Positions 22,453-31,102 of a stretch of DNA of 33,305 nucleotides are shown one piece after another (positions within the stretch are counted from its first letter, which is position 1; the number at the start of each line of letters is the position of its first letter). The stretch comes from a virus. A program made the translations under genes and the position numbers. The notes under the pieces are model-generated. The model had not been told where the DNA came from. It searched no databases and saw only the letters and a program-made list of their open reading frames with translations. The stretch is taken from IMG/VR virus record IMGVR_UViG_3300025117_000173, positions 1 to 33,305 of that record, one strand, 5' to 3'.

Positions 22453-23895
22453 ATGGCTTACGACGGCGGCAGCGACTTCGGCGGCGGCTGGGCGGGCGAC
22501 TTCGGGCAGGCGGACGTGCAGGAGTACATGCAGGTCTACCGGCAGATCCAGAAGTCCCTGGAGGCGGGCTACCCGGAGCCGACCTACGCGGGCGGCGGTT
22601 CGGGCGGCGCGCTGATGACGCAGAGCATCGAGGGCACGCTCAAGTGGGCGACCTTCAAGCAGGACCACCTGCGGTTCTGGCCGAAGTTCCCGAAGAGCGA
22701 CCAGAAGCTCTCCAACACGGTCCACGAGTACACCCGGCAGACCGACCTCGGCGCCCGGGTCGACCTGTGGGCGGCGGAGGGGGCGGTCGGGCCCGAGATC
22801 GACTCGAACTTCGAGCGCCTGCTCGCGAAGGTGAAGTACGTCTCGCTGAAGAAGCGCGTCAGCCACCCGATCACGCTGCTCAGCAACATGATCGGCGGGG
22901 CGGCGCTCGACAAGGCGAACAAGGACGCGAGCCTCTACATCAAGGAGTTCATGGATCGCCAGCTCTTCTTCGGCGACTCCACGATGAACGCCGCGGCCTT
23001 CGACGGCCTCAAGCGCACCTGCGAGGCGACGCACACCGCGGCGAACCCGAAGGTCCACGATCTCCGCGGCGCCGCCCTCGACTCCTCGCGGATGCGCGAC
23101 GAGTCCGTCCGGCTCGTCAACCCGCCGAACTACGGCAACCCGGGCGTCGTCTGGATGTCGTTCGAGACCCTGGAGGACCAGGGCAAGCTCATGGGCACGT
23201 ACCTCCGCTACGACATGGCGGACGTCGTCGCCCGCAACGCCGTCGGCGACCGCCGCACGACGCTGCAGGCGACGGGCTTCAACGGCCCCTACGGTCCCGT
23301 CAACTTCGAGGCCTCGATCCAGCTCGGCAGCCGCGGCGCGCCGGCGGCGACGGCCATCGGCGAGGTCCAGCCGGCGCAGCCGAACCCGTCGCTCGCGACG
23401 GCGGACGACGCCGCGACGCTGTTCGTCGCCGCCGACTACGGCGTCTACCAGTACCAGTTCGTGGCGGTCGGGGCGAAGGGCAAGTCCCTGCACTCGGTCT
23501 CCGACGCGGCGACCATCGACGCGACGCACCGCAAGGTCACGGCGACCATCGCCGCCCCGGGGACGGACAACGTCCTCTACTACGAGGTCTTCCGCAGCAA
23601 GGTCGGCGAGACCGGCGTCTGGAAGATCGCCGACGTCGTCCAGGCGCGGGCGGGCGGCGTGCCGGACACCACGACCTTCGTGGACATGAACGAGAACCTG
23701 CCGGACACGGCCTTCGCGTTCATGCTGGAGATGTCGTCCGAGGTCATGGAGTGGAAGCAGCTCCTCGACTTCGCCCGGGTCCCGCTGGCGCGGACGGACC
23801 TGTACTTCCCGTTCACGTACATCATCTACGGGACCCCGATCTTCTACCTCCCGCTCAAGATGTGCATGTTCAAGAACGTCGGGCGGGCGAGCTGA
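22453..23895 (+). CDS. Major capsid protein with probable Ig/FnIII-like insertion
   Basis: This is a 480-aa protein. The N-terminal arm (1-58) is probably removed on maturation: residues 34-58 match a segment in the protease-scaffold. A capsid-type core follows (SIEGTLKWATFKQDHLRFW, KLSNTVHEYTR, LAKVKYVSLKKRVSHPITL, LYIKEFMDRQLFFGD). Residues about 300-415 read like an immunoglobulin/fibronectin-III-type domain (YQYQFVAVGAKGKSLHSVSD, YYEVFRSKVGETGVWKIADV, TTFVDMNENLPDT) that would project from the capsid surface. The chain ends with strand-rich SSEVMEWKQLLDFARVPLARTDLYFPF. The neighbourhood (protease upstream, neck genes downstream) and length support the call. The fold is HK97-like by inference. 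Confidence 0.85.
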   Translation: MAYDGGSDFGGGWAGDFGQADVQEYMQVYRQIQKSLEAGYPEPTYAGGGSGGALMTQSIEGTLKWATFKQDHLRFWPKFPKSDQKLSNTVHEYTRQTDLGARVDLWAAEGAVGPEIDSNFERLLAKVKYVSLKKRVSHPITLLSNMIGGAALDKANKDASLYIKEFMDRQLFFGDSTMNAAAFDGLKRTCEATHTAANPKVHDLRGAALDSSRMRDESVRLVNPPNYGNPGVVWMSFETLEDQGKLMGTYLRYDMADVVARNAVGDRRTTLQATGFNGPYGPVNFEASIQLGSRGAPAATAIGEVQPAQPNPSLATADDAATLFVAADYGVYQYQFVAVGAKGKSLHSVSDAATIDATHRKVTATIAAPGTDNVLYYEVFRSKVGETGVWKIADVVQARAGGVPDTTTFVDMNENLPDTAFAFMLEMSSEVMEWKQLLDFARVPLARTDLYFPFTYIIYGTPIFYLPLKMCMFKNVGRAS

Positions 23896-23984
23896 TCGGG
23901 CTGACGCGCGACCCCACCGCGTAGCACAGGCCGGCCCGTGGGGAGTCCGAGGCCCGGTCCGAGGCACCCACGGAGGCCACCCCC

Positions 23985-24821
23985 ATGATCGAGTCCACCC
24001 GCGCCCTGAAGATGACGTCGGGACGCAGCCAGTACCTCGCCGACGGCGGCACGCAGTACGTCGTCGATGCCCGAGGCATCGTCTGGGGGCTCCCCCCGGA
24101 GCGGGCCGAATCCCTCGCCGCCCTCAAGGGCTTCGAGGTCGTCGACCTGCCGCCCGGGGCGGAGCCCACCCCGCCGCTGCCGCTGGCCCGGCGCGGCGTC
24201 CAGGCCCCGGCGTCGTCCGTGACGCCCGTCCCGGCCGTGGCGCCGCCCCCGGCGAACGTCAGCCTGCAGCAGGCCCTGGCGCTCATCTCCCCGGGCGCCC
24301 GGCTCGAAGGGGTCGGTAAGGGGCTCCTCCAGGCGACGCTCAAGGCCAAGGGCTACGACGTCCCGCCGGACGTGCTCAACGAGGCCGTGCTCGAAACCTG
24401 GGCGCGGCTCATCGCGACGGAGCGCAACTTCGAGAAGATCCAGGCCGTCGAGCGGCAGACGAAGACGGCGGAGCCCGAGCCGGCGGCGGCGCCCGAGCCG
24501 GACCCGGTCTCCGTCGCCGAGGCGCCGAAGGACGCCCCGCCGGAGCCGACCCCGTCTCCGTCGGTCGCCGCGCCGGCCCCGGTCGCCCCGCCGGCGGAAG
24601 CCGAGGCGGACGCCGAGGGCGAGGGCGAAGACGGGGACGACGGCGTCGCGGCCTGGATCGCGGAGCGGAGCGCGGAGCTCGCCGCGAAGTCGTGGCCGGA
24701 GCTCAAGGACGAGTTCCGGGCGGCGACCGGGCGGGGCGTCAAGCACGAGACGAAGCCCGACGTCATCGCGGCCATCGCGACGGCGCAGGCCCGCGAGGCG
24801 GGGCTGCTGCCCCAGGAGTGA
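23985..24821 (+). CDS. Hypothetical head-module protein with SAP/HeH-like C-terminus
   Basis: ATG 23985 has GGAGG nine bases upstream. It is a 278-aa protein. The N-terminal 50 residues form a small domain (SGRSQYLADGGTQYVVDARGIVWGL). A helical part (about 88-155) and a long Pro/Ala/Glu acidic linker follow. The last 45 residues (WPELKDEFRAATGRGVKHETKPDVIAAIATAQA) resemble short SAP or HeH/Rho-N-type helix-extension-helix motifs that bind DNA or act as protein contacts and are common in small capsid-adjacent phage proteins. Function is unknown; placement right after the capsid gene suggests a head decoration, completion or internal role. Confidence 0.6.
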   Translation: MIESTRALKMTSGRSQYLADGGTQYVVDARGIVWGLPPERAESLAALKGFEVVDLPPGAEPTPPLPLARRGVQAPASSVTPVPAVAPPPANVSLQQALALISPGARLEGVGKGLLQATLKAKGYDVPPDVLNEAVLETWARLIATERNFEKIQAVERQTKTAEPEPAAAPEPDPVSVAEAPKDAPPEPTPSPSVAAPAPVAPPAEAEADAEGEGEDGDDGVAAWIAERSAELAAKSWPELKDEFRAATGRGVKHETKPDVIAAIATAQAREAGLLPQE

Positions 24822-24824
24822 CCG

Positions 24825-25271
24825 ATGCGGCACCGCAAGACGAACCCGCGCACCGACCCGCGGGACAAGGCTCGGATCTACGACCAGGACGCCGCGGCGG
24901 ACTGGAACCTCAACGCCAACCGGGCCCCGATCCGCTACGACCCCGCGTGGTCCCGGACCGGCCTCGTCGTGGTCGACTCGAGCCCGAACGTCGCGGAGCC
25001 GGCGCCGAACCTCGTCATCCCGGCGTCGGAGCCGCTCGGGGCGATCGGCTTCTTCGTGGTCATCACGGCGGCGGCGACGTTCAACGTCTGGCGGAAGACG
25101 GGGCTCACGACGGCTGGCCTCGGGTGGGTGCGGATCCACCAGGTCGTCCTCGGTGCCTCGGATTCCAACGTCGAGCAGTACGTCGAGACCGGGTTCGGCG
25201 ACGTCTTCGTGCAGGTCGCCGCTGGCGCCGCCGGCGGGACGCCCGTCGCGCTTCACGTCGGGGCGGCCTGA
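24825..25271 (+). CDS. Hypothetical beta-rich head protein (148 aa)
   Basis: ATG 24825 comes three bases after the previous stop, within GAGTGACCG. The first 40 residues are polar and probably extended (RKTNPRTDPRDKARIYDQDAAADWNLNANRAP). The rest alternates hydrophobic strands (LGAIGFFVVITAAATFNVWRK, WVRIHQVVLG, VEQYVETGFGDVFVQVAAGA, PVALHVGAA), suggesting a beta sandwich like those of capsid decoration or head-fibre proteins. The family is not recognised. Its position between capsid and connector genes supports a virion role; decoration is a guess from predicted fold. Confidence 0.55.
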   Translation: MRHRKTNPRTDPRDKARIYDQDAAADWNLNANRAPIRYDPAWSRTGLVVVDSSPNVAEPAPNLVIPASEPLGAIGFFVVITAAATFNVWRKTGLTTAGLGWVRIHQVVLGASDSNVEQYVETGFGDVFVQVAAGAAGGTPVALHVGAA

Positions 25272-25285
25272 CCAGGGGGTGATCC

Positions 25286-26077
25286 GTGGCCTACTCGCAG
25301 CAGCCCCTGACGGTCGACTGGCTGAAGGCAACCTACCTCTTCGGCTGCGATCTGACCGACGACGACGGCCACGCGATGCCGGACGAGGTCTGGGAACTGT
25401 GCCTGGAGGCCGCGAAGGAGTGGATCAAGACCGAGCTCGCCATCGGCTTCCCGAAGCGCACCCGGACGCAGCGCCACGACTTCACCCGCGCGAACCTGGA
25501 GGCCTGGAGCTTCATCAGCCTGGACTACCGGCCGGTGCGGTCGGTGACCGAGGTGAAGCTGCAGTACGGCGAGTTCCCGATCTTCACGGTGCCGACGTCC
25601 TGGATCCTTCAGGAGGACGAGGGCAACCAGCTCCAGATCATCCCGGCTGGCGGGGTCCCGGCGGTGGCGCCGCTCGAGGCGCTGTCGTTCATGTCGTACT
25701 GGATGGCGACCGCCCACCGCGACGTGCCGGGGATGTACCTCATCACCTACACGTCGGGCTACGATCTGCCGCTGGCGGACGACGACCCCGAGGTCGAGGT
25801 GCCGACGGACTACGAGCCGATTCCGGGGGACATTCTCGATGTCATGGGGATGCACGCTGCCATGCATCCTTTGAACATAATCGGGGACCTCGTCGCGGGG
25901 CGCGCCGTCGCCAATTTCTCGGTGTCGCTGTCGGGTCTGTCGTTCTCCAAGGGGACGACCGCAAGTGCAACAAACTCCGGATACGGCGCAAGAATTTTGA
26001 TTTACAAGCGACAGATCAAGGAAGCGCTGAGCCGGATCCGGATGCGCTACCAGGGGATGCAGATCGCGGTCTGCTGA
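25286..26077 (+). CDS. Head-tail connector (neck) protein
   Basis: The GTG start at 25286 follows GGGGGTGAT. This 263-aa protein has N-terminal helices (VDWLKATYLFG; DEVWELCLEAAKEWIKTEL), then strand-rich RPVRSVTEVKLQYGEFPIFTVP. The C-terminal half includes IPGDILDVMGMHAAMHPLNI, a Ser/Gly/Ala-rich SLSGLSFSKGTTASATNSGYG stretch and YKRQIKEALSRIRMRYQGM. This pattern is one I associate with neck or connector proteins of large myophages downstream of the capsid gene. It probably binds under the portal. The DNA at about 25855-26020 is less GC-biased, with ATA, AGA and ATT codons unusual for this genome. Confidence 0.6.
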   Translation: MAYSQQPLTVDWLKATYLFGCDLTDDDGHAMPDEVWELCLEAAKEWIKTELAIGFPKRTRTQRHDFTRANLEAWSFISLDYRPVRSVTEVKLQYGEFPIFTVPTSWILQEDEGNQLQIIPAGGVPAVAPLEALSFMSYWMATAHRDVPGMYLITYTSGYDLPLADDDPEVEVPTDYEPIPGDILDVMGMHAAMHPLNIIGDLVAGRAVANFSVSLSGLSFSKGTTASATNSGYGARILIYKRQIKEALSRIRMRYQGMQIAVC

Positions 26078-26087
26078 GAGGTGAGTC

Positions 26088-26960
26088 GTGCCCTACCCGG
26101 AGCCCCATATCGCCCGCATCTACGACGACGGCTGGCTGCCGCTCGTCTGGGGGGTGAAGGACGTCTTCGGGCTCCCGGAGTTCGACGAAGCCAAGTTCCG
26201 CAGCGCCTTCGGCGGGATGGGGACTCGGGTCCAGTGGGACGCCGTGGGGAACTGCCCCTGCGGCACCGCGCAGAGCCCGAACCTTTCGTGTGCGACCTGC
26301 GGCGGCGACGGCTACTACGTCCACCACACCCAGATCGTCCGGGCGGTCTGCTCGGAGCTATCGAAGGAGTCCGACCCCCTCCAGCGGCTGCAGCCCATCG
26401 AGCCTGGGACGGCCATCATCGGCCTGCGTGGGGAGCACGTCCCGGCGGTCAACGACCGGCTGACGTTCCTGGAGGGCTTCGTTCGGATCTCGGGCATGTT
26501 CCAGCGCCGAGCCACCCTGGCGGCGCACCTGGAGCGGTTGCGCTACCCCGTCGCCCCCTGGACGATCGCGACCATGGCCGAGGGTGACGTCTCGCAGATG
26601 GGGACGACCGTCAACCAGGTCTGGGACGTCGTCGACCTGCGGGTGGCGAAGGCCGGGGTCGTCGGGCCGGCGCTCGTCAAGGGCTCCGACTTCACGGTCA
26701 CGGCCGCGGGGCTCATCGACTGGGCGCTCGGCGACGTGAAGACGCCGCGTACCTCCCCGGAGCCGCCCGGGACGGGGCAGGCCGTCGGGGAGTGGTTCTC
26801 GGTCTACTACCACGCCCACCCCGTCTACCGTGTCACGGAGCACAGCCAGGCGCTGCGGCCGACGCGCCACCGGCTCAAGACCGGTGACACCGTCCAGCAC
26901 CTGCCGGTCGCCGTGAAGGCCCGCCTGGACTGGCTCATCCAGCCGAGCGAGGCCCAATGA
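26088..26960 (+). CDS. Neck-region protein with Cys4 cluster
   Basis: The GTG at 26088 follows GAGAGGTGA; the protein is 290 aa. C56-x-C58 and C68-x-x-C71 (NCPCGTAQSPNLSCATCGGDG) form a likely zinc-binding knuckle resembling half a DnaJ-type zinc finger. Beta-rich stretches surround it (IEPGTAIIGLRGEHVPAVNDRLTFLEGFVRI; GEWFSVYYHAHPVYRVTEHSQALR). Such proteins occur between connector and tail-completion genes in myophages and are thought to be structural in the neck. The exact position is not known. It overlaps the following gene by four bases (ATGA), implying coupled translation. Confidence 0.55.
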   Translation: MPYPEPHIARIYDDGWLPLVWGVKDVFGLPEFDEAKFRSAFGGMGTRVQWDAVGNCPCGTAQSPNLSCATCGGDGYYVHHTQIVRAVCSELSKESDPLQRLQPIEPGTAIIGLRGEHVPAVNDRLTFLEGFVRISGMFQRRATLAAHLERLRYPVAPWTIATMAEGDVSQMGTTVNQVWDVVDLRVAKAGVVGPALVKGSDFTVTAAGLIDWALGDVKTPRTSPEPPGTGQAVGEWFSVYYHAHPVYRVTEHSQALRPTRHRLKTGDTVQHLPVAVKARLDWLIQPSEAQ

Positions 26961-27796
26961 CCCCGCTGCCGCTCACCGGGTTCCACGGTCTGGAGGTGGC
27001 GCTGGGGCTCGACGACGAGTCAGTGCTCGAGAACCTCTCCGACCTCGCCGATGCGGCGCGCGCGAAGTGGATCGCCATCGCCGGGGAGCAGTTGCACTCG
27101 ACGGCCCGCGGCTACCAGTCCTGTATCCTGCCCGTCGAGTTCCCGGCCTTCGGGCAGGGCTACGTGGCCTGGATCGTGCTGGAGAACGAGTCGCCCGCGG
27201 GGCGGCTCGCCAACATGCTCGAGCAGGGCGCCCCGGGCTTCGATCTCCGCGAGACGCTGCTCAAGGGCGGCGCCCACGTCCGGCACTCGAAGGCCGGGCA
27301 CGCCTACGCCTTCATCCCGTTCCAACTCCACATGCAGGGGGCGAGCGGCCGCAACGCGGAGGTCATCGGCGACCCCTACGCGGCGGCCGGGCTGATGGCG
27401 GGCGACGAAGCGGTCTCTCTCGGTCGGGCGCTCGTGAAGACCCTGCAGCGCGCCGTGCGGGCCAAAGAGAGCAACGGGCGCGCCGGTTACACCACGTCGA
27501 GCCCCGGGGGCGGGACGACGTGGGGCGCGCGGCTCCCCGGGGCCAAGGCCGGGGGGCTGCTGCGCGCACGCCACGCCGCGCCCATCTACGCCGGCATGTA
27601 CCGCTTCGGGAAGGGCTACGAGCGGGCCTACCAGTCGACCCACGGGACCTTCCGGGCGATCTCGACGAACCCCAACAGCTACCGCTCCGACGCCGGCGGG
27701 ATGAACTGGTGGCACCCCGGCTTTGAGGCCCGGAACTTGGTGCGCGACGTCGAAAGCTACGTGCAGTCGATCGCCCCGACCGTGCTCGGGACGTGA
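26957..27796 (+). CDS. Neck / tail-completion protein (gp10-like placement)
   Basis: This is a 279-aa protein starting at ATG 26957 inside the previous stop. Helical N-terminus LSDLADAARAKWIAIAGEQL, strands YVAWIVLENESPAGRLANMLE with GAPGFDLRETLL, and a C-terminal FRAISTNPNSYRSDAGGMNW...HPGFEARNLVRDVESYV. The combination of a trypsin-resistant-looking beta core and the closing 'R-x-I-S...W-x-H-P-G-x-x-A-R-N' motif is typical of phage tail-completion or minor head proteins of the HK97-gp10 kind. It would join the neck to the tail tube. Direct evidence for the exact role is lacking. Confidence 0.55.
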   Translation: MTPLPLTGFHGLEVALGLDDESVLENLSDLADAARAKWIAIAGEQLHSTARGYQSCILPVEFPAFGQGYVAWIVLENESPAGRLANMLEQGAPGFDLRETLLKGGAHVRHSKAGHAYAFIPFQLHMQGASGRNAEVIGDPYAAAGLMAGDEAVSLGRALVKTLQRAVRAKESNGRAGYTTSSPGGGTTWGARLPGAKAGGLLRARHAAPIYAGMYRFGKGYERAYQSTHGTFRAISTNPNSYRSDAGGMNWWHPGFEARNLVRDVESYVQSIAPTVLGT

Positions 27797-27806
27797 CGGA
27801 GGCCCC

Positions 27807-28490
27807 ATGTACCTGACCGCCGATCTCGCCGTCGAAGCCATCCTGAACGCGGGCGTCTCCCTGCTCCTGACGGACGACCGGGCCTGGGACCTCGTGCTCC
27901 ACGACATCCCGGCCGCCGAGCGCGTCGCGGCCCGCACGCGGTTCCGGCAGGGCGCCAACCGTACCCCGACCGTGCTGCTGGGCTACCCGCGCGGGACGAG
28001 CCCGTGGCCGATCTGGTCCGTCTACCTGGCGATGGAAGCCGCCGACCAGGAGTTCCTGGGCAAGGGCACCGACGGGCCGACGCGCTACGACGTCGAGGAC
28101 GACACCGGCGTCGAGGAAGAGGTGGAGGCCGTCGCCCGGCGGCTGATGACGAAGCCGATGGTCGGGATCATCGTGGCGACGATCAACGCCAAGGAGACCG
28201 CGATCCAGTCCGTCCTGGCCGGGCGTCTCCTCCTGACCGCCTTCGACCAGCTCGTGACCTGGGGCTACACCGACCTGTCGTTCGTGAACCGCGGCGACCT
28301 GGTCCCCGACCCGACCTGGATGACGGAGAACGTCTGGGCGCGCGAACAGCGGTGGACGGTGCAGCAGCAGGAGAGCGCCGCCGCCGAGCTGGGCGACGGT
28401 ATCGCGCTCATCGCACCGGCGCGGGTCGCGGCGCCGGATGTCGAGTTCCCGGACGGCGACGTCGGGCGGGCGACGCCGCAGCGGCTGTGA
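27807..28490 (+). CDS. Probable tail terminator-like protein
   Basis: ATG 27807 has GGAGG at 27798-27802. The 227-aa protein starts MYLTADLAVEAILNAGVSLL and has a central strand-rich part (TPTVLLGYPRGTSPWPIWSVYLA) and VGIIVATINAKETAIQSVLAGRLLLTAFDQL, then WGYTDLSFVNRGDLVP. It is the last gene before the tail sheath, where tail terminator or tail completion proteins usually lie. The sequence alone does not identify the family. A new promoter follows the stop, so it closes the head-neck transcription unit. Confidence 0.5.
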   Translation: MYLTADLAVEAILNAGVSLLLTDDRAWDLVLHDIPAAERVAARTRFRQGANRTPTVLLGYPRGTSPWPIWSVYLAMEAADQEFLGKGTDGPTRYDVEDDTGVEEEVEAVARRLMTKPMVGIIVATINAKETAIQSVLAGRLLLTAFDQLVTWGYTDLSFVNRGDLVPDPTWMTENVWAREQRWTVQQQESAAAELGDGIALIAPARVAAPDVEFPDGDVGRATPQRL

Positions 28491-28520
28491 TCCGGGCCGT
28501 CGGAGACGGTCTGCGGCACG

Positions 28521-28549
28521 TTGGCACTTCCTCTCCGCCGCGGTAGACT
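28521..28549 (+). promoter_or_regulatory. Promoter for the tail module
   Basis: TTGGCA (28521-28526) and TAGACT (28544-28549) are separated by 17 bp, 31 bp before the ATG of the sheath gene, which has its own GGAGG. The -10 matches the hexamer at 4791. Confidence 0.6.
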
Positions 28550-28579
28550 ACCGCGCAGAGAGCCGGTACGGAGGACGTC

Positions 28580-30634
28580 ATGTCGGACTACATCGTGGTC
28601 GATGGGCGGCGCCAGTTCGCGCCGGGGGTCATCACCAAGGCGGACGCCTCCTCCGTGGGCGGGCGCGGGCCGGTGTCGCGGGGCACCATCGCCATCCTGC
28701 ACGAGGCCGGGAGGGGCGGGGAGCCGGCGGTGCCGCAGCTCTGCTCCAACCCCAACTACCTGCGCCAGCTCCTGCCGCCGCGCGAGGGCTACCTGTTCGG
28801 GAAGTACGCCTTCCGGCCCTCCTCGAACACGGAGCGCATCCCCGGGGGAGCGGAGAAGGTGTACCTCGTCCGCACCACCCCGGCGACGCAGGCGAGCCTG
28901 ACGGTGCCCGACGGCGCCGCGGTCTCCGCCGCCGTCTTCGCCGCCCTGGACTGGGGCCTCTACGGCAACGAGATCCAGATCACGATCGCGGCCGGCACAA
29001 GCTCCGGCAAGAAGGTGACCGTCGGCTACGACGGCGAGGACGAGGTCTTCGACAACATCGGCGACTTCGACGTCTTCACCCTGAAGTACAACCCGACCGC
29101 CGGGCAGACCGTGACGTCGATGGCCGCGACGGTGACGCCGCTTGCCACCGAGGGCGGGACGCCGGTCCTGTCCGTCGCCTACAGCTTCGCCCGGACGGGC
29201 GGCGCGGTCGCGTTCAACCCCGCTACCTGGATGGCCTTCGACGGAACGATTACGGCGACGTCGGCGGGAGTCGGGGACATCGTAATCACGGGCGTCGACA
29301 AGGCGACGGGCGTCGTGACGACCGAGACGATCGACCCCAACGGCGCGAGCGACACGACGGCGACCGCGTTCTCGTCGGTGACGTCGATCGACGCCTCGGC
29401 GCACGCCGCGGTCTCGGTCACCTACACCGGCAACGCCTTCGCGCTGGACATCGGCACCTACGACACCGCGCAGAAGGTGGTCGACCGCGTCAACCTCATC
29501 GGCGCGGGGCTCACCGGCCCGGTGGACCCGCTCGTCGGGTTCGTCGCGGCGATGCTCACCCCGACGACGATGGCCTGCACCGACCTGGACTACGCGGCCG
29601 CGGTGGACGTCAACAACGCGCTCGGGACCTTCGCCGCCGACCTCTACGAGTTCATCGAGGGGGTCGACTCCGAGGTGGTCTCCTGCACCCGCGCGACGGG
29701 GGCAAAGAACCTCGCCGCGAGCCTCTCGATCACGGCGCTCGCCGGCGGCGCCAACGGCGTCGCGACGACGGCCAGCGTGCAAGCCGCGCTGGACGCCATC
29801 CGCGACCTGGACACGCGGCACGTCGTGCTCATGGCGACGGCGGCGGGGACCGCCGATTCCTTCGCCGAGCTGCTCGAGGCCCACGTCAAGGAGCGCGCGG
29901 GCAAGTACGAGCGGGTCGGCTACTTCGGGACGACCACCTACGCGACGAAGAAGACGGACCCGGGCGTCGACCCGGGCGGGCTGTTCCAGCGCACCGCGCG
30001 CCGGAACTACCGCGGGATGGTCTTCACCCCGCAGGAGGTCCGCGACTACGACGAGACCGGCACCCCGGTCTGGCTGCCGCCCTACTACACCGCGCTCCTC
30101 GCCGCGGGCTGCCAGGCCGGCAGACTCAACGAGGCCTCGGTGATCTGGGCCACGGTCGACGTGCTCGACGTGCGCGACTACCCCGGGGCCGTCAGCGGCA
30201 CCAACTGGACGGTCGCGAACGACAAGGAGGAGCTGCTGGAGTACGGGTGCCACATCCTGGAGAAGCTCCCCGGGACGGGCCTCATCCGCTGGGCGGCCGA
30301 CCAGACCTGCCACCTGAGTGACAACAACCCGATCTACTCCTCGCAGGTCGCCAACGAGTCCAGCGACCTCTCGATCCAGAACGTGCGGCGGGTCGTCGAG
30401 GATCTCATCGGGTTCACGAACGTCGTCGTCACCGAGGGGCGGGTCAAGGACGCCGTCGACCGCGAGCTCGGTCGGCAGGTCGAGGCGAAGGAGATCAAGG
30501 CCTACGAGCGGCAGACGATCGCCGTCATCCCGGGCGGCAACTACTTCGACGTCAGCTACAACTTCCAGCCCGCCGAGGCCACGAAGTGGATCGTGCAGCG
30601 GGCCCACATTCGCCGGCTGAGCGCCGCGGCGTAA
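28580..30634 (+). CDS. Contractile tail sheath protein
   Basis: This 684-aa protein contracts to drive the tail tube into the host. The N-terminus (FAPGVITKADASSVGGRGPVSRGTIAIL) is typical for sheath proteins. The C-terminal region (about 480-684) carries the conserved sheath core: a strand/helix block with VFTPQEVRDYDETGTPVWLPPY, WAADQTCHLSDNNPIYSSQV, SIQNVRRVVEDLIGFTNVVV and the closing strand AEATKWIVQRAHIRRL. Residues about 170-300 are a beta-rich, Thr/Ala-rich insertion (VTSMAATVTPLATEGG...IVITGVDKATGVVTTETID) that probably lies on the outer surface. Presence of a sheath makes the phage a myovirus. Tail tube follows 24 bp downstream. Confidence 0.9.
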   Translation: MSDYIVVDGRRQFAPGVITKADASSVGGRGPVSRGTIAILHEAGRGGEPAVPQLCSNPNYLRQLLPPREGYLFGKYAFRPSSNTERIPGGAEKVYLVRTTPATQASLTVPDGAAVSAAVFAALDWGLYGNEIQITIAAGTSSGKKVTVGYDGEDEVFDNIGDFDVFTLKYNPTAGQTVTSMAATVTPLATEGGTPVLSVAYSFARTGGAVAFNPATWMAFDGTITATSAGVGDIVITGVDKATGVVTTETIDPNGASDTTATAFSSVTSIDASAHAAVSVTYTGNAFALDIGTYDTAQKVVDRVNLIGAGLTGPVDPLVGFVAAMLTPTTMACTDLDYAAAVDVNNALGTFAADLYEFIEGVDSEVVSCTRATGAKNLAASLSITALAGGANGVATTASVQAALDAIRDLDTRHVVLMATAAGTADSFAELLEAHVKERAGKYERVGYFGTTTYATKKTDPGVDPGGLFQRTARRNYRGMVFTPQEVRDYDETGTPVWLPPYYTALLAAGCQAGRLNEASVIWATVDVLDVRDYPGAVSGTNWTVANDKEELLEYGCHILEKLPGTGLIRWAADQTCHLSDNNPIYSSQVANESSDLSIQNVRRVVEDLIGFTNVVVTEGRVKDAVDRELGRQVEAKEIKAYERQTIAVIPGGNYFDVSYNFQPAEATKWIVQRAHIRRLSAAA

Positions 30635-30658
30635 GCCGGGCGAGAGAGGGGGTCCACC

Positions 30659-31096
30659 ATGGCCGACACGCTGCGCAAGGACGTCCTCACGGGCGCCCGC
30701 ATCGGGCTCACGATCGACGGCCGCGACGTCGGGCACATGACCGAGGTCACGGTCTCGGTCCAGTTCCAGCTCGTGAACCTGGAGGAGTGCGGGACGCCGA
30801 TCCCGACGGCGATCCTGATCGTGGGCACGCAGGTCATGGCGACCGCGGCCTACGCCAAGATCCGCACCACCGACCCGGTCCGCGACCTGCTCGTGCCGAA
30901 GATGGACGCGGCGTCGCTCATCAACTGGCCCGAAATGGTCGGGACGCTCGTCGACCGCCACAACGGCGACGCGCCGGTCTGCCAGATCGGAAACATCACG
31001 CCCGAGTCCTACGACATCCGCGGCGGCGCCCGGATGATCGTGATGCAGAACCTGCGCTTCCGGGGGCGGGTCATCCGCCACCCTTCGGAGGGGTAA
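30659..31096 (+). CDS. Tail tube protein
   Basis: This 145-aa protein starts at ATG 30659 behind GAGAGGGGG. It has the strand-rich pattern of myophage tube proteins: ARIGLTIDGRDVGHMTEVTVSVQFQLVNL, PTAILIVGTQVMATAAYAKI, SLINWPEMVGTLVDRH, YDIRGGARMIVMQNLRFRGRVI. It stacks as hexameric rings inside the sheath and carries DNA. The position between sheath and chaperone genes is the canonical one, and the size is normal for the family. The sequence shows nothing unusual. Confidence 0.85.
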   Translation: MADTLRKDVLTGARIGLTIDGRDVGHMTEVTVSVQFQLVNLEECGTPIPTAILIVGTQVMATAAYAKIRTTDPVRDLLVPKMDAASLINWPEMVGTLVDRHNGDAPVCQIGNITPESYDIRGGARMIVMQNLRFRGRVIRHPSEG

Positions 31097-31102
31097 GCCA
31101 TC

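Noticed and set aside
28265-31081. A 938-codon minus-strand open frame opposite the sheath and tube genes
   Set aside because: Same antisense shadow effect; the plus strand encodes recognisable sheath and tube proteins.
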